From the NCBI GenBank assembly GCA_900542295.1, contig UQNJ01000003.1, positions 1-64,000 on the forward strand: 64,000 nucleotides of DNA, written 5' to 3'. This document shows, piece after piece, positions 1-7,817 of this stretch. Source of the DNA: an uncultured Eubacteriales bacterium (GTDB lineage Bacteria; Bacillota; Clostridia; Peptostreptococcales; Anaerovoracaceae). The notes beneath the pieces are model-generated. The model was not told where the DNA came from. It searched no databases and saw nothing but the letters and a program-made list of their open reading frames with translations. Positions within the stretch are counted from its first letter, which is position 1. The number at the start of each line of letters is the position of its first letter. A program made the translations under genes and the position numbers.

Positions 1-64
1 TACAAATCGAAGATTTGTGCGAGGGGTGTATTTCGCTCTCAAACGCCGAGGGCTTGGAGAACAG

Positions 65-280
65 TTATTCTACTTTGCGGACATCGTTTTCATTGAGCAG
101 GTTTCTTCCCTGATTGACGCTCATAAATCGCTCTAAAGTATCCCTGCGGATAATCGCTTTTCTGCCGACTTTGAGGACGGGAAGTTTGCCCCAGTCTACC
201 AACTTACGCATTGTATTTCTTCTGATACCCGTACATTCTGCTGCTTCTTCTATGGTTAAACCCATTTTGATGTTGCTCAT
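65..280 (-). CDS. excisionase-like helix-turn-helix protein
   Basis: This 71-residue protein has the layout of the excisionase/MerR-like DNA-binding family. The first helix carries LTIEEAAECTG, followed by a recognition helix around RRNTMRKLVDWGKLPVLKVG and a wing ending in IRRDTLERFM. Such proteins bend att-site DNA and turn integrase toward excision, or act as small regulators. The ATG at 280 is preceded on the minus strand by AAAGGAG at good spacing. It is transcribed away from the repressor and integrase genes, unlike classic Tn916 xis, which lies just upstream of int on the same strand. It could therefore be a regulator rather than a true Xis. Its promoter probably lies in the shared switch region. 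Confidence 0.75.
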   Translation of the reverse strand: MSNIKMGLTIEEAAECTGIRRNTMRKLVDWGKLPVLKVGRKAIIRRDTLERFMSVNQGRNLLNENDVRKVE

Positions 281-460
281 TTTATCAGTCTCCTTTCAAA
301 ATGCGCATTTTGCAACTATGTATCTGTAATTATACTTATTTTGCTATCTCTTGTCGACTCGTTTTGCAACTTATCAAGAAATATTTTTGCCTATTATTAA
401 ATTTATGGTTGCAAAATAGGCTTAACTATGTTATACTATCAGCAATAGGAGGTGAAAACC
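281..460. promoter_or_regulatory. divergent switch region with three TTTTGCAAC operators
   Basis: Two promoters face apart. For the plus-strand repressor: -35 TTGCAA (409-414), 17-nt spacer, -10 TATACT (432-437). For the minus-strand excisionase-like gene: -35 TCGACA (read on the minus strand, 357-352), 17-nt spacer, -10 TATAAT (334-329). The nonamer TTTTGCAAC occurs at 308-316 and 362-370, and inverted at 408-416. The last copy covers the -35 of the repressor gene; the first two bracket the opposing promoter. This is the geometry expected of a lysogeny-type switch controlled by the XRE protein. That the XRE protein binds these sites is inference. Confidence 0.65.
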
Positions 461-1147
461 TTGAAAAAAGAAATTGTATTCACCGCAAAACAGGTCGGTG
501 AACGAGTGAAAGAACGCCGAACAGAATTAAACTTAACAATGCCCGAACTTGGTAAGCGTGTCGGGGTAAACAAATCTACCATTCAAAGATATGAAGCGGA
601 CGGTGTAGACCCGAAGCGTACAATGATTATCAACGGGCTGGCAGAAGCACTCCTGACCACTCCCGAATGGCTGACAGGACTTTCCGAAGATAAGGAATAT
701 GACAGCCGCACTTTATGTGCAAGGGATATGGAGGAACATATCAAAAATTATCTTGATACGGTTTCTTCTGTGGTAAAGGGAGAACCGCACCAACAGCTGC
801 TCACGACATTCCTCGGAAAGATGATTGACCTCTATTCGGTTATGACTTATCACTTTGCAGACGCTATGGCTGAAGTTGACCGTGTAGCGGAGGACGAGGG
901 CTTAAAGCAGTCCTTACGCCGTTATGCGATTGAGTCAGGGGCAATTATGGAAAGGGTTTACCGTAAAGAAATGGAACTTCCTATCGAGGATATGAAGCAG
1001 TTTTTAGATGGGATTTTACATATCTACGATGAGGGACGCACCGCTGTAAAGATGGGTGACCTGTTCGGGATAGTGACAGCAGCCGAAGAAAGGGTTGCTG
1101 AAAAAGAAAAATTCCGTGGCTCTTTGACAAGTGAAAACGATGACTGA
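461..1147 (+). CDS. XRE-family repressor of the integrated element
   Basis: The protein has an N-terminal helix-turn-helix of about 60 residues (VKERRTELNLTMPELGKRVG, then NKSTIQRYEADGV) and a longer helical C-terminal part with no signature I recognise. I start it at the TTG at 461, eight bases after AGGAGG (447-452); the in-frame GTG at 452 overlaps that site and cannot be used. It gives 228 residues. It lies just upstream of the integrase and faces away from the excisionase-like gene, so it is most likely the element's immunity or maintenance repressor. The three nonamer repeats in the region upstream are its likely operators. The C-terminus lacks an obvious LexA-type Ser-Lys protease motif, so induction by self-cleavage is not indicated. 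Confidence 0.8.
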   Translation: MKKEIVFTAKQVGERVKERRTELNLTMPELGKRVGVNKSTIQRYEADGVDPKRTMIINGLAEALLTTPEWLTGLSEDKEYDSRTLCARDMEEHIKNYLDTVSSVVKGEPHQQLLTTFLGKMIDLYSVMTYHFADAMAEVDRVAEDEGLKQSLRRYAIESGAIMERVYRKEMELPIEDMKQFLDGILHIYDEGRTAVKMGDLFGIVTAAEERVAEKEKFRGSLTSENDD

Positions 1148-1234
1148 CACTCATCGGCATAAGTAACCTTATTACTTTACGCACACCATATGTCACAGTC
1201 CCGATTGCCACGGATAGAAAGGGGAAATTTATCT

Positions 1235-2533
1235 ATGGCAAAAGGTTCTGTAAGAAAAAAAGGTAAAAAGTGGTACGCACGCTTCTACATCGAAGATGAA
1301 AGCGGCAGAAAAGTACAGAAAGAGTTTGTGGGAACAGAAAGTAAGTCTGAAACAGAAGCCCTGCTCAGAAAAGCAATCGCTGACTATGAGGAAAAGAAAT
1401 TCGTTGCGAAGTCTGAAAACATCACGGTTGGTATGCTGCTCGATCTGTGGGTGGAGGAAGAACTGAAACCCAGCAATCTCAGCAATGGTACGGTAATGTC
1501 CTATCAAGGAACGGTCAATCGTATCAAACAGCACCCGATAGGAAACCGAAAACTGAAAACAGTAACCGCCGACCATTTACAGGCATATATAGACTTTCTC
1601 AGCTTTGGAGGCACAAATCCTGACGGTACAACCGCAAAAGCACTCAGCAAAGGGTATCTCCGATTGTTTTCAGCTGTTTTACAAGGGGCGTTCCGTTTTG
1701 CGGTATTCCCGAAAAGGCTGATAACCTTTAACCCGATGCAGTATGTGGTATGGCGAGGAAAGAAAGAAGAATACGAACTGTTCTCGGACGAGGACGGAGA
1801 AACTGCTTCCACACCAACGCTCAGCTACGAACAGTATCAGAGATTAGAGGACTTCCTGAAAAAGAAAAACAATCCTGCACTTCTTCCTATACAGATAGCC
1901 TATTATACAGGCTTGCGTATTGGAGAGGTCTGTGGTCTGACTTGGCAGGACATCAACCTTGAAGAACAATATCTGACAGTACGCCGCAGTATGCGTTACA
2001 ACGGGGCAAGGCACAAAACAGAAATAGGGGCAACAAAGCGTAAAAAAATCCGCACCGTGGACTTTTGCGATACGCTTGCCGCAATCCTGAAAACTGCGAA
2101 AACAGAACAACACAAAAACCGTTTCCGATACGGGGAACTGTACAGCCTTAATTACTATTTGGAGATCAAAGAAAAAGACCGCACCTATTATGAGGTTTAC
2201 AGTCTGCCGAGGTCGGAAGAAGTCCCAGAGGGATACAAGGAATTATCCTTTGTCTGCCTTAGACCTGACGGGGCATTTGAAGCACCGAGTAAGGTGGGGA
2301 TTATGTGCAGGACAGCAAGAAAAAAGGTGGAGGGATTGGAGGATTTCCACTTCCATATGCGCAGACACACCTATACAAGCAATCTGCTTTCAAACGGTGC
2401 AGCACCTAAAGATGTGCAGGAACTTCTCGGACACGCTGATGTTAGTACCACAATGAACATTTACGCTCACGCTACAAGGGAAGCGAAGCGTACTTCCGCA
2501 AGACTGCTGGATAAGGTAATCGGAGGAGAATAA
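1235..2533 (+). CDS. int: tyrosine recombinase (integrase)
   Basis: This site-specific recombinase integrates and excises the element through a covalent DNA-tyrosine intermediate. The N-terminus (MAKGSVRKKGKKWYARF) is the AP2-like arm-binding domain, followed by a SAM-like core-binding domain. The catalytic domain shows TGLRIGEVCGLTW (first Arg), HMRRH (His-x-x-Arg box), LLGHADVSTTMNIYAH (LGH and the nucleophile Tyr). All catalytic positions are present and the 432-residue length is normal for Tn916/Tn1549-type integrases. I prefer the ATG at 1235 because GAAAGGGG lies just upstream; an earlier in-frame ATG at 1190 has no ribosome site and adds unrelated residues. A 12-bp inverted repeat follows the stop. 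Confidence 0.93.
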   Translation: MAKGSVRKKGKKWYARFYIEDESGRKVQKEFVGTESKSETEALLRKAIADYEEKKFVAKSENITVGMLLDLWVEEELKPSNLSNGTVMSYQGTVNRIKQHPIGNRKLKTVTADHLQAYIDFLSFGGTNPDGTTAKALSKGYLRLFSAVLQGAFRFAVFPKRLITFNPMQYVVWRGKKEEYELFSDEDGETASTPTLSYEQYQRLEDFLKKKNNPALLPIQIAYYTGLRIGEVCGLTWQDINLEEQYLTVRRSMRYNGARHKTEIGATKRKKIRTVDFCDTLAAILKTAKTEQHKNRFRYGELYSLNYYLEIKEKDRTYYEVYSLPRSEEVPEGYKELSFVCLRPDGAFEAPSKVGIMCRTARKKVEGLEDFHFHMRRHTYTSNLLSNGAAPKDVQELLGHADVSTTMNIYAHATREAKRTSARLLDKVIGGE

Positions 2534-2537
2534 AAAA

Positions 2538-2577
2538 TTTCCCTTGTTTCGGCTCATAAGGGCAAAAACAAGGGAAA
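2538..2577. terminator. inverted repeat after the integrase
   Basis: TTTCCCTTGTTT (2538-2549) and its exact complement AAACAAGGGAAA (2566-2577) enclose a 16-base loop. It starts five bases after the integrase stop. There is no long T run, so it may be a weak bidirectional terminator or part of the element end. Confidence 0.5.
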
Positions 2578-2643
2578 ATACATAAGGTTTGAACATTTAA
2601 TAGGCGATATGCCTTGAAAATACAGGGTTTATAGAGGATTGAA

Positions 2644-2690
2644 TAGACAAACTGGAATTTAACGGGTATAATGTTTTTATATAAAGGAGG
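2644..2690 (+). promoter_or_regulatory. promoter and ribosome site of gap
   Basis: -35 TAGACA (2644-2649), 17-nt spacer, perfect -10 TATAAT (2667-2672), then AAAGGAGG (2683-2690) six bases before the ATG at 2697. The short leader suits a constitutive sigma-A promoter. It lies at the chromosome side of the element boundary. Confidence 0.75.
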
Positions 2691-2696
2691 GTTATC

Positions 2697-3713
2697 ATGA
2701 CTAAAATTGCAATAAATGGATTCGGAAGAATAGGACGACTGGCATTTAGACAGATATTTGCGGATGATACCATAGAAATAGCAGCTATCAACGATCTGAC
2801 AGAGCCGAAGATGCTTGCTCATCTGCTTAAATATGACAGTGTTCAGGGAAGATATAAGGGACATACTGTTACAAACAGCGATAATTCGATTATCGTTGAT
2901 GGAAAGGAGATCAAGATCCTTTCTGAAAAAGATCCGGAGCAGCTTCCATGGAAAGATATGGGTATAGATATAGTACTTGAATGTACGGGTTTTTTTGCTT
3001 CAAAAGAAAAGGCATCCGCACATATAAAAGCAGGTGCCAAAAAAGTTTTGATTTCGGCGCCGGCAGGAAACGATCTGCCTACGATAGTTTACGGTACGAA
3101 CCATGAAACGCTTACAGCCGATGATAATATTATCTCGGCAGCTTCATGCACTACCAACTGTCTTGCACCTATGGCGAAAGCCTTGAACGGGTACAGAGAA
3201 ATCCGTACGGGATTTATGACTACTATTCATGCTTATACGGGCGATCAAATGATTTTGGACGGACCTCACAGAAAGGGAGATTTGAGAAGAGCAAGAGCCG
3301 GAGCGATAAATATAGTTCCTAACAGCACAGGCGCAGCAAAGGCTATAGGACTTGTAATTCCTGAGCTTGACGGAAAGCTTATAGGCTCGGCGCAGAGAGT
3401 GCCTGTTCCATCGGGTTCAATTACGATTCTTGATGCAACGCTTAAAGACGAAACAGAAAGCGTAAGTGTTGAAGGCATCAACGAGGCCATGAAAGCAGCT
3501 GCAAACGAATCCTTCGGATATACAGAGGAAGAGCTTGTTTCTTCAGATATAGTCGGTATGGAATACGGTTCGCTTTTCGATGCTACTCAAACCTTGGCAC
3601 AAAGATGCGGAACAAAGATATACGAAGTTAGAGTTGTAGCTTGGTATGACAACGAAAACAGCTATGTATCCCAAATGATAAGAACTTTAAAATATCTCAA
3701 AAAATTTCTGTAA
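2697..3713 (+). CDS. gap: glyceraldehyde-3-phosphate dehydrogenase, type I
   Basis: This glycolytic enzyme oxidises glyceraldehyde 3-phosphate to 1,3-bisphosphoglycerate with phosphate and NAD. The Rossmann start is [13 protein letters not shown]; the acidic residue after AIN (N32-D33) fits NAD rather than NADP preference. The active-site box SCTTNCLAP gives Cys151 as nucleophile, and [10 protein letters not shown] gives His178 as base. The length of 338 residues is normal for the tetrameric cytoplasmic enzyme. It stands alone with its own strong promoter, without pgk or tpi next to it. The element upstream seems to have inserted just 5' of it without damaging the promoter. Nothing unusual in the reading frame. 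Confidence 0.96.
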   Translation: MTKIAINGFGRIGRLAFRQIFADDTIEIAAINDLTEPKMLAHLLKYDSVQGRYKGHTVTNSDNSIIVDGKEIKILSEKDPEQLPWKDMGIDIVLECTGFFASKEKASAHIKAGAKKVLISAPAGNDLPTIVYGTNHETLTADDNIISAASCTTNCLAPMAKALNGYREIRTGFMTTIHAYTGDQMILDGPHRKGDLRRARAGAINIVPNSTGAAKAIGLVIPELDGKLIGSAQRVPVPSGSITILDATLKDETESVSVEGINEAMKAAANESFGYTEEELVSSDIVGMEYGSLFDATQTLAQRCGTKIYEVRVVAWYDNENSYVSQMIRTLKYLKKFL

Positions 3714-3737
3714 CTACGGAAGGACAATTAAAACTAA

Positions 3738-4988
3738 ATGAAAAGAATATTGAATATAGAGTATGGCAGTATACATGCCACTTACTGGATGACATATGCC
3801 ATAATTTCAAGCTTTGCATCTGCATTCCTGTTAGATAGAGGCTACAGCAATTCCGATATAGGAGTTATACTGGCAGCAGGAAGCGTGGTTGCAGTTTTCT
3901 TGCAGCCGATATTGGCAGATATTGCAGACAGGTCGAAGAAAATTTCACTGATAAGTCTTACTCAGATAATAACTGTTGTGCTTATGGTGCTTACATTTCT
4001 CAGCTTTGTAATGCACAAAGCCAATATTGCGCTGTCAGTGGTTTTTGTAATGTTGGTGGCTTGGGATACTGCACTTCATCCGCTTTTTAATTCTCTTTCT
4101 TTTAAGCTTGAGGAGAGCGGACATAAGATTAAGTTTGGCATAAACAGAGCTATGGGGTCGCTTTTTTATTCGATTCTGTGCTCATTTCTCGGGACACTTA
4201 CAGCCAAGGCCGGAACGCAGATATTGCCGGTTACGGGAGAAGTTGTTCTTGCAATGCTTATGATTACATTGATTTTTGTCAGCAAGCATTTTAAAAAGGC
4301 ATGTGCTGTAAGAGACGCCGAAAATGCAGCTTCAATGTTTGCTGATACTGATGACAAGAAAGCAGACAGTCAGTGTGAGGTGGCTGTATGTGAGAATGAT
4401 GATATAAATTTCGGAAAGTTTATAAAAAGAAACAAGCTGTTTGTGGTAGCAAGCGTAGGAGTTGCAGGACTGTTTTTCAGCAATGCGGTATTTAACAACT
4501 TCATGCTTCAGATGGTTGAAAATGTCGGAGGAGACAGCGGAGATATGGGGCGTATATTGTCTATAATGGCAATGCTTGAAATACCGGCTATGTTTCTGTT
4601 TGATGCAATACACAGCAAAATTTCGTGTAAAACCTTGCTTAAGGTAGGAGCTGTAAGTTTTACTCTTAAAATTTTCTGTGCATACATAGCAGACAGCGTT
4701 ACTATGCTTTATGTCGCCCAGCTGTTTCAGCCGACAGCCTTTGGAATATTTCTTCCGGCCATGGTGTGCTTTATAGACGAAATAATGGAAAAGGGTGAAG
4801 CAGTAAAAGGACAATCTCTTTATACTATCATGACAACTGTGGGCACAATATTTGCAACTCTTTTGGGTGGAAAAATTCTTGATATGAGCGGTGCAAACAT
4901 GCTTCTTCTTGTATCGACTGTTATAACGGGAATCGGCGCTGTTATGATAATCTGTGTAGTTGGCAGAGTAAAACATAAGAAAATATAA
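3738..4988 (+). CDS. MFS transporter, MFS_1-like
   Basis: A 416-residue polytopic protein with about twelve hydrophobic segments in two halves, separated by an acidic hydrophilic loop around residues 190-225. The first half carries the MFS loop 2-3 signature in degenerate form (LADIADRSKKISL). The overall look is of the MFS_1-like/nucleoside-sugar symporter branch, but the substrate cannot be read from the sequence. It lies 24 bases after gap with AGGA a little far from the ATG, so it may be partly co-transcribed with gap. A hairpin immediately after its stop ends the unit and overlaps the ribosome site of the next gene. Confidence 0.8.
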   Translation: MKRILNIEYGSIHATYWMTYAIISSFASAFLLDRGYSNSDIGVILAAGSVVAVFLQPILADIADRSKKISLISLTQIITVVLMVLTFLSFVMHKANIALSVVFVMLVAWDTALHPLFNSLSFKLEESGHKIKFGINRAMGSLFYSILCSFLGTLTAKAGTQILPVTGEVVLAMLMITLIFVSKHFKKACAVRDAENAASMFADTDDKKADSQCEVAVCENDDINFGKFIKRNKLFVVASVGVAGLFFSNAVFNNFMLQMVENVGGDSGDMGRILSIMAMLEIPAMFLFDAIHSKISCKTLLKVGAVSFTLKIFCAYIADSVTMLYVAQLFQPTAFGIFLPAMVCFIDEIMEKGEAVKGQSLYTIMTTVGTIFATLLGGKILDMSGANMLLLVSTVITGIGAVMIICVVGRVKHKKI

Positions 4989-5000
4989 TAATTGTCAAAG

Positions 5001-5030
5001 TCACCTCATAAATTGCTATGAGGTGATTTT
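5001..5030 (+). terminator. hairpin that ends the MFS gene and covers the next ribosome site
   Basis: TCACCTCATA (5001-5010) pairs perfectly with TATGAGGTGA (5017-5026) around a 6-base loop and is followed by TTTT. The 3' arm contains AGGTG, the only ribosome site for the gene starting at 5034. Transcripts reading through from upstream would fold and hide that site. Confidence 0.65.
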
Positions 5031-5033
5031 GAT

Positions 5034-5873
5034 ATGAAAAAAAGAACTATTTTCGGCTTTGCTGCAGTTGCCTTAGTAGGTATGAGCATGTGGGCATTTA
5101 TCTTCGGTGCGATAAGCGAGGGCAGTAAAGCGGTTTCAGGCAATGAAAAAACAGTAGAAAAAGAAGCAGAGGAAAGGTTTTCTGAGGAAAATTGGGGGTT
5201 GTCATTTCAGCAGGAGGGAAAAGCCCCTGTGGGAAATGCTGATGCCGAATATCTTAAAAAGTATGATGCATACTATATTGATGAAAAAGGTATCAAGGAT
5301 AAAAATATATATTTGACCTTTGATGCCGGATACGAAAACGGATATACGGAGGAAATCCTGAATGTACTAAAAGAAGAGGAAGTGTCTGCGACATTTTTCC
5401 TTGTAGGCAATTATATAGAGGAAAATCCCCAACTGGTTAAGCGAATGACAGATGAAGGACACACAGTGGGAAACCATACAATGCATCATCCCGATATGTC
5501 ATCTATCGCAGAAAAAGAAGCTTTTGAGACGGAGCTTAAAGAATTGGAAGATCTTTATGCCGAAACCACAGGGAAGAAAATGAAGAAGCTTTATCGACCT
5601 CCGCAGGGAAAGTACAGCGAAGCAAATCTTAAGCAGGCTCATGAAATGGGGTATAAAACATTGTTCTGGAGTCTTGCATATGTAGACTGGTATGAAGATA
5701 AACAGCCATCAAGAGAAGATGCTTTAAATAAGCTTAATGAAAGAATTCATCCGGGAGCAGTGGTGCTTTTACACAGTACCTCCAAGACTAATTGTAAAAT
5801 CCTGAAAGAACTTATACAAGGCTGGAAAAAAGAAGGATATAATTTTTGCGAGATTGACAAACTCTTAACTTGA
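5034..5873 (+). CDS. polysaccharide deacetylase, PdaA-like (spore-cortex muramic acid deacetylase family)
   Basis: This NodB-domain enzyme removes N-acetyl groups from peptidoglycan sugars. PdaA of Bacillus prepares muramic delta-lactam in the spore cortex. An N-terminal membrane anchor (residues 5-27) precedes the domain. Visible motifs: TFDAGYENGYT (motif 1, with Ala where canonical members have Asp, as PdaA has Asn), GNHTMHHP (metal His pair), YRPPQGKYS, and the final LLHSTS. The NGYT after motif 1 and the TFD-x-GYEN form are typical of PdaA, so muramic-acid-specific activity is more likely than chitin-type deacetylation. The length of 279 residues fits. The ATG at 5034 follows AGGTG by eight bases, inside the hairpin described before it. 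Confidence 0.88.
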   Translation: MKKRTIFGFAAVALVGMSMWAFIFGAISEGSKAVSGNEKTVEKEAEERFSEENWGLSFQQEGKAPVGNADAEYLKKYDAYYIDEKGIKDKNIYLTFDAGYENGYTEEILNVLKEEEVSATFFLVGNYIEENPQLVKRMTDEGHTVGNHTMHHPDMSSIAEKEAFETELKELEDLYAETTGKKMKKLYRPPQGKYSEANLKQAHEMGYKTLFWSLAYVDWYEDKQPSREDALNKLNERIHPGAVVLLHSTSKTNCKILKELIQGWKKEGYNFCEIDKLLT

Positions 5874-6006
5874 TAAATATAAAATAGTGTGATATAGTAG
5901 TATTGTACTAAATGCGAGGGACGATTTCAGACATTATTTTTATACCGGAATTATTTTTTATTTGTCTTATATAGCGTTAAGAGTACGGTGTGTGATTATT
6001 TATAAA

Positions 6007-6042
6007 AAATACAAGACCCAGGGGGTCTTGTATTTATTTTTT
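6007..6042 (+). terminator. intrinsic terminator
   Basis: AAATACAAGACCC (6007-6019) pairs with GGGTCTTGTATTT (6023-6035) around a 3-base loop, followed by ATTTTTT. It ends the deacetylase transcript. The 120 bases before it hold no gene I can support; downstream, a TATAAT at 6084-6089 is a candidate -10 for the next operon, with only a weak -35. Confidence 0.85.
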
Positions 6043-6130
6043 GAAATTCAAAAAAAGGGGTGGCGTTTTTATGCAAAATTATGTATAATTATGTTATTGT
6101 TCATAAAAGTAAAGAAAAAGGAATGGAAAA

Positions 6131-6799
6131 ATGGAATTATATTTACAAGGAATATTGATTGCGCTGAAGGGAGCGCCTGCAACTATAGGAGTAAGCTTAT
6201 TTGCAGTTATAGTAGGTGCTGTAGTCGGTTTGGCTTTTGCACTTATGAAACAGTCTCAGAATAAGCTTATAAGAATACTTTCTAAAATATATATAGAAGT
6301 AGTAAGAGGAACGCCTATGATAGTGCAGGCGTTGATTATGGCATTTGGAATACCTTATTTGCTTCAGCAGCACGGAATAGCCTTCAAGTGGCCCGATTTG
6401 TTAATTCCGGCGATGCTGGTATGCGGGCTTAACAGTGCTGCGTATATGGCAGAGGTAATCAGAGGAGGTATTCAGGCAGTAGATCCCGGTCAGGTTGAAG
6501 CAGCTCATTCTTTAGGAATGAGCAAGGGACAGATAAACAGACTTATAGTGCTTCCTCAGGCATTTAGAATTGTTATTCCGTCTTTTGGAAATGAATTTAT
6601 AACATTGATAAAAGAAACGGCAGTTCTTTCATTTGTAGGTATAGTTGAAATCCTAAGAAGTGCTCAGCTGTGGAATGCGGCAACATTGGCAACTTTCCCG
6701 GCTTATATAGGAGCTGCGGTAGTATATCTGGCATTGACATTCCCGCTTTCAAAGGGTGTTGCTGCACTTGAGAAGCATTTGAACAAGGAGGGTGAATAG
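6131..6799 (+). CDS. polar amino-acid ABC transporter permease (HisM/GlnP family)
   Basis: Inner-membrane subunit of a polar amino-acid importer. Five hydrophobic segments are visible, with the family start [13 protein letters not shown] and the cytoplasmic EAA loop [21 protein letters not shown] that docks on the ATPase. [10 protein letters not shown] is another family hallmark. The length of 222 residues is normal. AAAGGAA lies seven bases before the ATG. The ATPase gene follows after two bases. No periplasmic-type binding protein gene is adjacent, so the receptor must be encoded elsewhere and the substrate cannot be told (glutamine, histidine, arginine and cystine systems all look like this). 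Confidence 0.92.
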   Translation: MELYLQGILIALKGAPATIGVSLFAVIVGAVVGLAFALMKQSQNKLIRILSKIYIEVVRGTPMIVQALIMAFGIPYLLQQHGIAFKWPDLLIPAMLVCGLNSAAYMAEVIRGGIQAVDPGQVEAAHSLGMSKGQINRLIVLPQAFRIVIPSFGNEFITLIKETAVLSFVGIVEILRSAQLWNAATLATFPAYIGAAVVYLALTFPLSKGVAALEKHLNKEGE

Positions 6800-6801
6800 A
6801 G

Positions 6802-7518
6802 ATGATAAAAGCTACAGGTATACATAAGAGCTTTGGCGATTTCCATGCTGTTAAAGGCGTTGATATAACCGTAAATGACGGAGAAGTTCTATGCATTATA
6901 GGACCATCCGGCTCAGGAAAAAGTACTCTTTTGAGATGTCTTAATATGCTTGAAATTCCGGATGAAGGTACAGTTGAGGTTGACGGACAGATTGTTGATA
7001 CAGAAAACCTGCAGCAGATGAGAACCAGGATGGCAATGGTGTTTCAGAATTTCAATCTGTTCAGCCATCTTAATGTTCTTGATAACATAACAGTAGCGCC
7101 TGTTCATGTTAAGAAGATAGAAAAGGAAGCGGCTGAACGAAAAGCTAAAGAACTTCTTAAACTTGTCGGATTAGAAGAAAAGGCATATTCCTATCCGAGA
7201 AATCTTTCAGGCGGTCAGAAGCAGAGGGTTGCTATAGCAAGGGCCTTGGCTATGGATCCCGAAATCATTCTTTTTGATGAACCCACTTCGGCATTAGACC
7301 CTGAAATGGTCGGCGAAGTTCTTGATGTAATGAAAAAATTAGCCGAAGAGGGAATGACTATGCTGGTAGTAACTCATGAAATGGGTTTCGCCAGAGAGGT
7401 TGCAGACGATATAATATTTATGGCGGATGGTGAAATAGTTGAAAGCGGCAGCGCCGAGCAGATATTTGAGAATCCGTCTCATGAAAGGACAAAGAGTTTT
7501 CTTAAGAAAGTCCTCTGA
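6802..7518 (+). CDS. polar amino-acid ABC transporter ATP-binding protein (GlnQ family)
   Basis: ATPase of the importer encoded by the preceding gene. Motifs in order: Walker [14 protein letters not shown]-loop [10 protein letters not shown], signature [15 protein letters not shown], Walker [14 protein letters not shown], and the switch [26 protein letters not shown] is the typical end of the GlnQ/HisP branch. The length of 238 residues is standard. AAGGAGG inside the end of the permease gene lies nine bases from the ATG, so the two are translated together. A strong terminator follows at 7612. Confidence 0.95.
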   Translation: MIKATGIHKSFGDFHAVKGVDITVNDGEVLCIIGPSGSGKSTLLRCLNMLEIPDEGTVEVDGQIVDTENLQQMRTRMAMVFQNFNLFSHLNVLDNITVAPVHVKKIEKEAAERKAKELLKLVGLEEKAYSYPRNLSGGQKQRVAIARALAMDPEIILFDEPTSALDPEMVGEVLDVMKKLAEEGMTMLVVTHEMGFAREVADDIIFMADGEIVESGSAEQIFENPSHERTKSFLKKVL

Positions 7519-7611
7519 TTTCATAAGCGTTATCATATATACTATATACACCGACACTGAGCACATATGAAAACGCATGTGGAATAAATGATTTTAATAC
7601 ATCAATCACAC

Positions 7612-7651
7612 ATGTAAAAGCCCCTGACTTTTTAGTCAGGGGCTTTTACAT
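7612..7651. terminator. strong, probably bidirectional terminator
   Basis: A perfect 18-bp inverted repeat: left arm 7612-7629, loop TTTT, right arm 7634-7651. The GC core AGCCCCTGACT is flanked by AAAA and TTTT, which lets it work in both directions. A second small hairpin (CAACGG 7673-7678 with CCGTTG 7682-7687) follows without a T run. Confidence 0.85.
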
Positions 7652-7727
7652 TAAGCACATCTTAAAAGGTGGCAACGGCGGCCGTTGAATAAAAATAAAA
7701 AAATATGAATAAAAATTTAAAAAAGTG

Positions 7728-7808
7728 TTGCAATAGTAGTTTGCCGGTGTTATAATTCGAACATAAAATTGTGTACACGAACTAAATTGGCAGGAAAAAT
7801 TATGGAGG
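7728..7808 (+). promoter_or_regulatory. promoter of the M14 peptidase gene
   Basis: -35 TTGCAA (7728-7733), 17-nt spacer, -10 TATAAT (7751-7756), then GGAGG (7804-7808) nine bases before the ATG. The leader is about 55 bases. Confidence 0.7.
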
Positions 7809-7817
7809 TTAAACAAT

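Larger units (their letters stand above)
1..2600. mobile_element. end of an integrated element (ICE or phage-like), left part outside the window
   Basis: An excisionase-like protein, an XRE repressor and a tyrosine integrase lie together and are followed at once by an ordinary chromosomal gene (gap). This is the usual int-end layout of Tn916/Tn1549-like elements and of temperate phages. The body of the element lies upstream of base 1, so its type cannot be decided. The attachment core should lie between the integrase stop (2533) and the gap promoter (2644), but with one end only I cannot define it. Base use here is visibly richer in G+C than in gap and the genes after it. A short inverted repeat (2-8 with 12-18) sits at the extreme left. 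Confidence 0.75.
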
